Positions 1 through 7,457 of a stretch of 64,000 nt of DNA are shown here, piece after piece. This stretch comes from Vulcanimicrobiota bacterium (GTDB lineage Bacteria > Vulcanimicrobiota > Vulcanimicrobiia > Eremiobacterales > Eremiobacteraceae). The notes beneath the pieces were generated by a model. It did not search any database. It saw only the letters and a program-made list of their open reading frames with translations, and had not been told where the DNA came from. Both the position numbers and the translations under genes were made by a program. Position 1 is the first letter of the stretch. Each line of letters opens with the position of its first letter. The stretch lies in the NCBI GenBank assembly GCA_019235715.1, contig JAFAKE010000081.1, positions 1-64,000 of the forward strand. Direction: 5' to 3'.

Positions 1-1023
1 CGAGCCGTGGGTCATCGTCGCGGGGTGGCAGATCAGCGACTCGACGCCGCCCAGACTTTCGGCGAGCGAGAACAGCCTCGTGTTGGCTCCTACCGCGCGC
101 GCGCGGTCTGGCGCACCGCGTACCGTGAAGGACACCATGCCGCCGAATCCGCGCATCTGCGCAGCAGCGACCTGATGCTGCGGGTGCGAGGGCAGGCCAG
201 GATAGTAGACGCGTTCGACGTCATCTCGTGTGGTTAAGAAATCGGCGATCGCGTGCGCGTTGTGGTCGTGCTCGCGCATGCGCAGCGCCAACGTCTTCGC
301 GCCGCGCAATGTCAAAAAGCAATCGAATGGTCCGGGCACGCCGCCCACCGCGTTCTGGTGGAACTTCAGCACGTCGTGCAGCTCCGGCCGGTTCGCTGCG
401 ACGAAACCGCCGAGCGCGTCGGAATGGCCGCCGATGTACTTGGTCGTTGAATGGACGGCGATGTCCGCGCCGAGGGAGAGCGGATTCTGCAAATAGGGTG
501 TCGCAAACGTGTTGTCGACCGCGAGCAGCGCAGCGCGTTTGGAGCAAAGCAGCGCGATGCCACGGATGTCGATGACGTGCAGCAACGGGTTGGTCGGCGT
601 TTCAAGCCAGACCATCTTCGTCGTAGGCTGCATCGCCTCTGCCACGCGAGCGGGATCGGTCGCATCCACGTACGTGAACGAAACACCGTAGCGCGTGAGC
701 ACCTTGTCGAAGAGGCGGAAAGTACCCCCGTAGAGGTCCTCGTTGACGACGACGTGATCGCCGGCGGACAGCAAGTTCATCACCGCCGATGTCGCCGCCA
801 TGCCGCTTGCGAACGCCAAGCCGAAGCGCGCGTCTTCGAGCGATGCAAGACAGCGCTCGAGCGCGATGCGCGTCGGGTTGACGGTGCGCGAGTAGTCGAA
901 CCCCTTGTGCTGGCCGGGCGCCGCCTGCGTGTACGTCGTCGTTTGATAGATCGGCACGATGGTCGCGCCTGTCGTTGGATCCGCTTCTTGACCGACGTGG
1001 ATCGCTTTGGTCGCGAACTCCAT
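1..1023 (-). CDS. Cystathionine gamma-synthase/gamma-lyase family PLP enzyme (3' end truncated by window edge)
   Basis: Reverse-strand frame absent from the ORF track: MEFATKAIHVGQEADPTTGATIVPIYQTTTYTQ...; PLP-Lys motif HSTTKYIGGHSD; starts at ATG 1023. Confidence 0.9.
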   Translation of the reverse strand, partial: MEFATKAIHVGQEADPTTGATIVPIYQTTTYTQAAPGQHKGFDYSRTVNPTRIALERCLASLEDARFGLAFASGMAATSAVMNLLSAGDHVVVNEDLYGGTFRLFDKVLTRYGVSFTYVDATDPARVAEAMQPTTKMVWLETPTNPLLHVIDIRGIALLCSKRAALLAVDNTFATPYLQNPLSLGADIAVHSTTKYIGGHSDALGGFVAANRPELHDVLKFHQNAVGGVPGPFDCFLTLRGAKTLALRMREHDHNAHAIADFLTTRDDVERVYYPGLPSHPQHQVAAAQMRGFGGMVSFTVRGAPDRARAVGANTRLFSLAESLGGVESLICHPATMTHGS

Positions 1024-1031
1024 AGAGCTCC

Positions 1032-2435
1032 TTACTGGCTGGCGGACAGGTACGAGATGATGTCCATCTTCGTGAGCACGCCGACAGGCGAGCCTTTGCG
1101 CGCGACGACGACGGCGCCGTGGCCGAGCGACAGCTCCTTATAGGCGCGCTCGATCTCGCCGTTCTCGTCGAGCACAGGAAACGGCCGCGCCATGACGTCT
1201 TTGACCGGCTTGTGCGCGACGTCGGCATGATCGTAGACGAGCTGCATGACCGCCACTTCATTGATGCTGCCCACCATGTTGCCGCCTTCCACGACGGGGA
1301 TCTGCGAGATCTGGAACTCGCGCATCAGCTCAATGCCCCGTTTGACGGGATCGCTCGGCGCCAGCGTGATGAGCGGCGGCAGCTCGCCCTTGGCACGCAG
1401 CACGTCGCCGACCGTGGCACTGGCGCCCAGCTCGCCGAGATAGCCATTCGCACGCATCCACTCGTCATTGAAGATCTTGGTCAGATAACCGCGGCCGTTG
1501 TCGGGCAGCAACACGACGACGACCGCGTTGGGCGGCAGCTCGCGCGTGATGCGGGCGGCAGCGACGAGCGCGGTGCCCGACGAGCCGCCGACCAGCAGCC
1601 CCTCTTCACGGCAGACACGCCGCGCCATGAGGAACGAATCTTTATCGGAGACGCGCTCGATGCGATCGATAGCCCGCAGATCAACCGTGGCCGGCAAGAA
1701 GTCCTCGCCGATGCCCTCGACCTTGTACGATTTCGCCGTGTCCCCCGAGTAGATCGAGCCCTCCGGATCGGCGCCGATGACCACGATCGATGAATTTTTC
1801 TTCTTTAGATAGTGCGCGACGCCGGAGATCGTCCCGCCGGTGCCGATGCCACTGACGAAATGCGTGAGCTTGCCTGCGGTCGCTTCCCATATCTCCGGTC
1901 CGGTCGTCGCCTCGTGCGACGAGGGGTTTTGCATGTTGGCGAACTGGTTGGGCTGAAATGCGCCGGGTATCTCACTCGCGAGCTTCGCGGCGACGCCGTA
2001 ATACGATTCGGGGCTGCTCGCCGGCACGGCGGTCGGCGTGATGACGGTCTCCGCGCCGTACGCGCGCAGCAGCCGGATCTTCTCGTCGCTGACCTTGTCC
2101 GGCATGACGAGGATGCAGCGGTAGCCTTTGATCGCAGCGACCATCGCAAGTCCGGTGCCGGTGTTGCCGGACGTCGCCTCGACGATCGTGCCGCCGGGCT
2201 TGAGCAGTCCGCGCGCCTCGGCGTCGGCGACCATCGCCAGCGCCGGACGGTCTTTGACCGATCCGCCGGGATTGAAGAATTCGACCTTCGCCAGCACAAG
2301 GCAGCGCGCATCAATCACGCGATGCAGGCGCACCAACGGCGTCGCGCCGACGGTTTCGAGCGCGTTCTCATAGTAGTGCATGCCGTCGTCGTGCAACGGC
2401 CCAAAGCGTTCGCTAAGGTTGGGCTCGGTCTTCAC
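1032..2435 (-). CDS. cbs: Cystathionine beta-synthase (PLP domain plus C-terminal CBS pair)
   Basis: NPGGSVKDRPALAM PLP-Lys motif, EATSGNTGTGLAM, C-terminal CBS-like repeats (FQISQIPVVEGGNMVGSI...). Confidence 0.88.
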   Translation of the reverse strand: MKTEPNLSERFGPLHDDGMHYYENALETVGATPLVRLHRVIDARCLVLAKVEFFNPGGSVKDRPALAMVADAEARGLLKPGGTIVEATSGNTGTGLAMVAAIKGYRCILVMPDKVSDEKIRLLRAYGAETVITPTAVPASSPESYYGVAAKLASEIPGAFQPNQFANMQNPSSHEATTGPEIWEATAGKLTHFVSGIGTGGTISGVAHYLKKKNSSIVVIGADPEGSIYSGDTAKSYKVEGIGEDFLPATVDLRAIDRIERVSDKDSFLMARRVCREEGLLVGGSSGTALVAAARITRELPPNAVVVVLLPDNGRGYLTKIFNDEWMRANGYLGELGASATVGDVLRAKGELPPLITLAPSDPVKRGIELMREFQISQIPVVEGGNMVGSINEVAVMQLVYDHADVAHKPVKDVMARPFPVLDENGEIERAYKELSLGHGAVVVARKGSPVGVLTKMDIISYLSASQ

Positions 2436-2446
2436 GAAAATCGCCT

Positions 2447-3220
2447 CTAGGGAGTGCGGCCGGCGAGGAATGCCTCGGTCCGCACGTCTCCCGGCTTGTT
2501 GAAGATCAACGGCGTATCGCCGGATTCGACGATCTCGCCGTTCGCCATGTACACCGTGATATCCGCGAGGCGGGCGGCCTGCTGCAGGTCGTTGGTGGCG
2601 ATGATAAGCGTATGGTCCCGGCGCAAGCGCGCGATCACATCTTCGATCGCGAGCGCGGCGATCGGGTCCATAAGCGCCGTCGGGTCATCGAACAGCAGCA
2701 CGTCTGGGTCCACCGCGAGCGCGCGCGCGATACACACGCGCTGGCGTTCGACGTCGGATAACCCAGCCGCCGGCTCGTCGAGACGATCGGCCATCTTCTC
2801 CCATAGGCCCGCACGGCGCAGCGCCTTCTCCGCTGCATCGCGCATCGCACGCTCTTCGCGAATGCCTTGCGCCGCGAGCCCAAACATGACATTGTCGCCG
2901 ATGCTCGTCGGCAGCATCGTCGCCTGCGCGAACACCATGCCGACGTTGCGGCGCAGGCGCGCGGTGTCGACCCCGTGCCCCAGGATCTCCGCACCGTCGA
3001 TCTTGATGCTGCCTTGCACGCGCACGTCGGGATTGAGGTCGTGCATGCGGTTGAGCGCGCGCAGCAGCGTGGTCTTGCCGCTGCCGCCCGCGCCGATGAG
3101 CGCCGTCGTCGTCTTCGAAGCGACGTCGAACGTCACGCCGCGTAATGCTTGCTGGCTGCCGTACCAGACGGCGAGTTTGTTGACTTCGATCTTCGTTTCG
3201 AGCGGCGCTCGATCGGGCAT
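2447..3220 (-). CDS. PstB-like ABC transporter ATP-binding protein with degenerate catalytic motifs
   Basis: Colinear with the canonical PstB at 10413-11234; Walker A GAGGSGKTT kept, but signature LSDVE, Walker B LLFDD and H-loop ATND are altered. Confidence 0.85.
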   Translation of the reverse strand: MPDRAPLETKIEVNKLAVWYGSQQALRGVTFDVASKTTTALIGAGGSGKTTLLRALNRMHDLNPDVRVQGSIKIDGAEILGHGVDTARLRRNVGMVFAQATMLPTSIGDNVMFGLAAQGIREERAMRDAAEKALRRAGLWEKMADRLDEPAAGLSDVERQRVCIARALAVDPDVLLFDDPTALMDPIAALAIEDVIARLRRDHTLIIATNDLQQAARLADITVYMANGEIVESGDTPLIFNKPGDVRTEAFLAGRTP

Positions 3221-4068
3221 CAGCGATCCTCCTGCGCGGCGCTTTCAGCGCTCGCGCGCAGCTGCGCGACGCCTTGCAGTACCCAGATCAGGATCGTCAG
3301 CACGAGCGCGGCTGCGGCCGTTGCACCGTAGCCGCTCGCCGCGGAGCCCCGGGTAAGCACCTCCACGGCCAGCGGCCACGCGCCGATGGGCGCAGATCCG
3401 TGACCGCCGGGCGCTTGCGCCCCCGCCACAATAGCGATCGCCGCCGCAGCGCCGACGATTTGCGTCGCGACCAGGATCAGCGCGCCGCGCAGGCGCGGAT
3501 AGGCGCGCGGAAGCAGCACGCGCACGACGACGTACATCGGCGATGCGCCGAGCGCCGTCGTCGCCTCGCGGATCGCCGCCGCGCGATAGGTCAACGCGCC
3601 AAGCGACAACGCGGTCATCAGCGGCATGTTGATGATCGACACGGCAAGCGCGGCGCCGGTAAGTGAGGGATGCCAGCCGAACGACAGCGCCGCAAGCAGT
3701 GCGGCAAAGGCGACGATCACCGTCGGCACGCTGCCGACGAGCGTGAGCGCGTTGCGCATCGCCCGTGCGACGGAACCGAACACGCGCACGTCGGCCGCTG
3801 CCATCGCCGCGAATACGCCGACGATCGCCGCGGGCGGCAACGCCAGAATCGTCACGTATGCGGTCGCGATCAGCGGCGCCAGGACGCCTGCGGGGTCGTG
3901 CGGGTTGAAGACGCGCACCGCGTTGGGCACGCCGATGAGGATCAGCCAGCCGACGATGGCGACGACCGATACGCACAGCACGCCCGCGCAGGCGCCGAAC
4001 AGCGCAGCCGGCAGCGGCGGCGCTACGCGCTGCGAGGTTCCCTTCGCCGCGATCGCGTCTATGGCCAT
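3220..4068 (-). CDS. PstA-like ABC permease (paralogue)
   Basis: Hydrophobic permease with EAA-type loop REATTALGASPMYVVVRVLLPRA; between PstC-like and PstB-like ORFs. Confidence 0.75.
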   Translation of the reverse strand: MAIDAIAAKGTSQRVAPPLPAALFGACAGVLCVSVVAIVGWLILIGVPNAVRVFNPHDPAGVLAPLIATAYVTILALPPAAIVGVFAAMAAADVRVFGSVARAMRNALTLVGSVPTVIVAFAALLAALSFGWHPSLTGAALAVSIINMPLMTALSLGALTYRAAAIREATTALGASPMYVVVRVLLPRAYPRLRGALILVATQIVGAAAAIAIVAGAQAPGGHGSAPIGAWPLAVEVLTRGSAASGYGATAAAALVLTILIWVLQGVAQLRASAESAAQEDR

Positions 4069-4877
4069 GGGACATGCCCGACGGCGCGCCGCCCGAGGAT
4101 CACTGAAGCGATCGTCATGGCGAACAACACGAGCGCGGCAGGGGCGAGGCCGAGCGATTCGGTGCTTCTACCCATAGCGCCGACCTGCAGCAATATGCTC
4201 GCCAGCGTGCCGGGCAGGACGACCGCGCTCGCCGCGACCGATTTCGCCTGCGCAGCGCTAAAGACCATTGCGAGTGCCGTCGCTTCGCCAAGCGCAAGCG
4301 CGAACGCGGACCACCAAATGCCGGCGATGCTGCGCTGCGCCGCGGGCAAGACCGCACGCACGGCGACGTTGACCGGATCGGCGCCTGCGGCGCCGGCCAC
4401 TTCGCGCAGATGGTCGGGCAGCGCGCGCAATGCGCGCCGCATCTGCACGAACACGACGGACGCGATCATGATCGAGAGCACGATGGCCGCGATCGCAAAG
4501 GTCACCAGCGGGTTGGGAAGCAGCGGCGTCAACAGGATGACGCCGGCCGCAACGATGCCGTAGCCGACCGCAGGCACCGCATGCAGCGCGCCGACAAGCG
4601 CTTTGATCGTCTGCCGCGTCGAAGGGGCGGCGATTTCGACCACATAGAGCGCTGCGCCGACGCCCAGCGCGGTGCCGAGCGTCGCGCCGACAAGCCCGAG
4701 TGCTACGGTCGCCGCCGCCAGCATCGAGAAGGTGTCCCAGGCGAAGTGTATGCCGCGGGCGAGCGCCGCCGTCGCCGATGCGAGTAGCACGAGGAAGACG
4801 AGCGGCGCAATTGCGACGACGGCGACCGCGCACACGCGAGCCGCCGCGACGAAAAACCGTTCTGAGGCGGAGGACAC
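4059..4877 (-). CDS. PstC-like ABC permease (paralogue)
   Basis: Hydrophobic; EAA-type loop REVAGAAGADPVNVAVRAVLPAA; overlaps next gene. Confidence 0.75.
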   Translation of the reverse strand: MSSASERFFVAAARVCAVAVVAIAPLVFLVLLASATAALARGIHFAWDTFSMLAAATVALGLVGATLGTALGVGAALYVVEIAAPSTRQTIKALVGALHAVPAVGYGIVAAGVILLTPLLPNPLVTFAIAAIVLSIMIASVVFVQMRRALRALPDHLREVAGAAGADPVNVAVRAVLPAAQRSIAGIWWSAFALALGEATALAMVFSAAQAKSVAASAVVLPGTLASILLQVGAMGRSTESLGLAPAALVLFAMTIASVILGRRAVGHVPWP

Positions 4878-4878
4878 G

Positions 4879-7308
4879 CTATGGCGTTAGCGGGGCTCCT
4901 CGAGCGAACCTCTGTACGACGCTCACTGGATCCCACAGCGGAGACGGCCACGCCGTCGCGAGCGCCGCAGCCGCGCGGACGTACGAATCGTGCAGCAGGG
5001 CGGACTCCCGGCCTTTGATCGACGTCCATTCCTGATCCGGGAAAAAGCGTGAGTCGGGTCCGTCGATGTCGAGCGAGAGACTTTTCGGCTTACCCGGATT
5101 CTTGCGCATCGCGACGCTCTCTGGAAGCGCGGCATACGGCGCCGCATCGGCCGTGTCGTTCAATGCGGCCGTCATCGGTGTCGCGGCCGCGTCGTATACG
5201 TTGAGCGGCGATGCGCCGAACAACATCTCTACGGTGCTCTGGATCGACGGGATGCTATAGTGCGTGTGGTCGATGAAATTCTTGCGCACGTACGGACCGA
5301 TCGCGAAGACCGGCATGCGGTGCGAGTCGACGTGATCGCCGGTGCCTTGCGGATCGTCGGGCAGTACGATCACGATCGTCGACTGCCATTCCGGCCGCTT
5401 CGATAGGCCCTCGACGATGCGTCCGAGCGCGAGGTCGTTGTCCGCGACATAGGATGCAGGCGTGTAAAATCCGGGCTTCGCGCCGGCCGTGTGGTCGGTG
5501 GGTAGCGTCAGGTACGAATATGCGGCGAGACCGTGAGCGTTGACGTCGTCCAAGAACAACTGCGCACGGTGCGTATCGAGCACGGTGAAGTCGATGTGCG
5601 CGCCTGGATACGCGCGGTCTGCGTTGGCGGCAAGGCCCGGCGCGATACGCCCATTGGACTGCATCGTCATCTGTTCGCCGTACACGCGGTAGGAGATGCC
5701 GCGCCGTTGCAGCTCGTCGATCAGCTCGCCGCGCGGGCCGAAGACCGCGCTGACATTCACGCGCGGCCCGTGCGGCAGGTCCGCAAGGTCGCGATACCAG
5801 TCGAAGTCCATCTGCGCCGGGGTCACCGTATCTTCGCCCGCCTGGGCATATGGCCAGATCGAATAGGCGACGCGCCGGTCGGCGGTTGTCGCTGGATCAT
5901 CGGGAGTATGCGCATTTCGCTCGAGATAATCGTTGGTCATGCCCTGCGTCGTCCAGGAATGGCCATAGATGCTCGCTTCGCCATTGCCGAAAAAATTGTC
6001 GAACAGCGTGTAACGCTCGGCAAGCGCATGCGCGTTCGGCGTGTAGCTGCGCCCGTACAGCAGCAGATTCGGATCGGCGTCCGCTTGGCTTTCGTCGCCG
6101 AATTCTTCGTCGAACTGTTTGTTCTCACGCACGATGACGACGACGTGCTTGATCGGCGGCAACGCGCTTGCTGACGGCGCCGGCGACGGCGCGTCGTCAC
6201 GCGCGACCGCTTGCGACCACGACGCGAAACGGCCGGGCTCGACGATGAGGTGCTGCACGAGGCCGGTATAGAGCCCGTTCCACTCGCTGCCCGGGTCAGG
6301 TTGGGAGCCGAGACCCTGCGCGCTGAGGACCCACAGCTGCGGCTTGGCGCGCGGATCGTCGTCGATGCTCGGGGCAGAGAGAAAGAGCACGCTCATCGGA
6401 TACCACGCGGTCGGAATGCGCGCGATGACCAAGCCGCTTGCGAGATCGACGACGGCGACGTCGTTGAAGCCGGATTCGGCGACGAACAGGTGACGCCGAT
6501 CGCTTGAGAGCGCCATGCCGGAAGGCGTCTGACCGGCGAGCTGTGCGCTCGCCAGCGCCAGGTCGAAGCGACGCACGACGCGCAGCGCTGCGGCATCGAT
6601 CGAAACGACGTCATGCCCATCTGCGTTCGCGACGTAGAGATTGTCGCGGTCGGCGAGCAGCTGCGTCGGATGAGCGCCCGTCTCGATTTCGACCGGCGCG
6701 TGCTGGCCGGCGCGCCACGCGTCGACGCGCCGCCCATCGTAGAGCGAAGCGAACACGGTGCCATGCACGATCGCGACCGAGAATGGCTGACCGCGCGCGG
6801 CAAGACGCGCGGTCACGCTTCCGGTCTTGTCGTCGATCAGATCGACTTCGTGCAGTGCCGTGCGTGCGACGATGAGGCGGTGCGTCGCGGGATCCTGTGC
6901 GATGCCGTTGAGCAGTCCTCCCACGCGTACGTCCGGCCGTGCGGTGAAGACGGGGGCGCTCTGCGAGGCGGCTGCATTATAGATGAAGCGCGAAATGGCA
7001 CCGCTGTAGCCGCGCGTCACGTACAGGCCGCTGCCCGTCCACGTCAGGCCCGTGGCCCATGGCGTCGAAAGACGGCCGGCGAGCGCCGAGTCTTCCCCGG
7101 TCGCCAGAACGTCGATCGCGCCGCCGTCTTGGGAGAGCACTGCGATCCAGCGGTGATCCGGCGACATCGCCATCGCCGACGCAAAGCCTTCGACAGGTAT
7201 CGTGAAGCCGGCCGGCGTGACCGTGCGCCCGTCGGGCAACATCGCCGCCGCTCGACTTGCGAGGGCAGTGGAGGCAAACAGCGTTATTAGCAGCGCAATG
7301 AAGCGCAT
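4879..7308 (-). CDS. Secreted bifunctional YncE-like beta-propeller / phosphoesterase family protein
   Basis: Signal peptide; repeated propeller blades (SPDHRWIAV..., SSDRRHLFVAESGFNDVAVVDLASG); phosphoesterase motifs VVVIVRENKQFDEEFGD, NDYLERN, LPDDPQGTGDHVDSHRMP. Confidence 0.85.
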   Translation of the reverse strand: MRFIALLITLFASTALASRAAAMLPDGRTVTPAGFTIPVEGFASAMAMSPDHRWIAVLSQDGGAIDVLATGEDSALAGRLSTPWATGLTWTGSGLYVTRGYSGAISRFIYNAAASQSAPVFTARPDVRVGGLLNGIAQDPATHRLIVARTALHEVDLIDDKTGSVTARLAARGQPFSVAIVHGTVFASLYDGRRVDAWRAGQHAPVEIETGAHPTQLLADRDNLYVANADGHDVVSIDAAALRVVRRFDLALASAQLAGQTPSGMALSSDRRHLFVAESGFNDVAVVDLASGLVIARIPTAWYPMSVLFLSAPSIDDDPRAKPQLWVLSAQGLGSQPDPGSEWNGLYTGLVQHLIVEPGRFASWSQAVARDDAPSPAPSASALPPIKHVVVIVRENKQFDEEFGDESQADADPNLLLYGRSYTPNAHALAERYTLFDNFFGNGEASIYGHSWTTQGMTNDYLERNAHTPDDPATTADRRVAYSIWPYAQAGEDTVTPAQMDFDWYRDLADLPHGPRVNVSAVFGPRGELIDELQRRGISYRVYGEQMTMQSNGRIAPGLAANADRAYPGAHIDFTVLDTHRAQLFLDDVNAHGLAAYSYLTLPTDHTAGAKPGFYTPASYVADNDLALGRIVEGLSKRPEWQSTIVIVLPDDPQGTGDHVDSHRMPVFAIGPYVRKNFIDHTHYSIPSIQSTVEMLFGASPLNVYDAAATPMTAALNDTADAAPYAALPESVAMRKNPGKPKSLSLDIDGPDSRFFPDQEWTSIKGRESALLHDSYVRAAAALATAWPSPLWDPVSVVQRFARGAPLTP

Positions 7309-7321
7309 CGCACATCCTTTC

Positions 7322-7361
7322 TATGGGTGCAGCATCGACTATATGGGTGCAGCATCGACAG
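7322..7361. repeat. Tandem duplication (period 20 bp) tatgggtgcagcatcgac-ta just upstream of the phosphoesterase gene
   Basis: Identical 18-mers at 7322-7339 and 7342-7359. Confidence 0.9.
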
Positions 7362-7416
7362 CGGCGCACAAATAGATCCGCCGCGCCGGGGGGATCGCCG
7401 GCAGCGGCGGCGGGTT

Positions 7417-7445
7417 GGCGCCGGCGGGTCGCAACCGCCGGCGCC
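7417..7445 (-). terminator. GC-rich hairpin downstream of the TonB-dependent receptor
   Basis: GGCGCCGGCGG-GTCGCAA-CCGCCGGCGCC, perfect 11-bp stem 12 bp beyond the receptor stop; no U-tract. Confidence 0.5.
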
Positions 7446-7457
7446 ATGGGACGTGGG

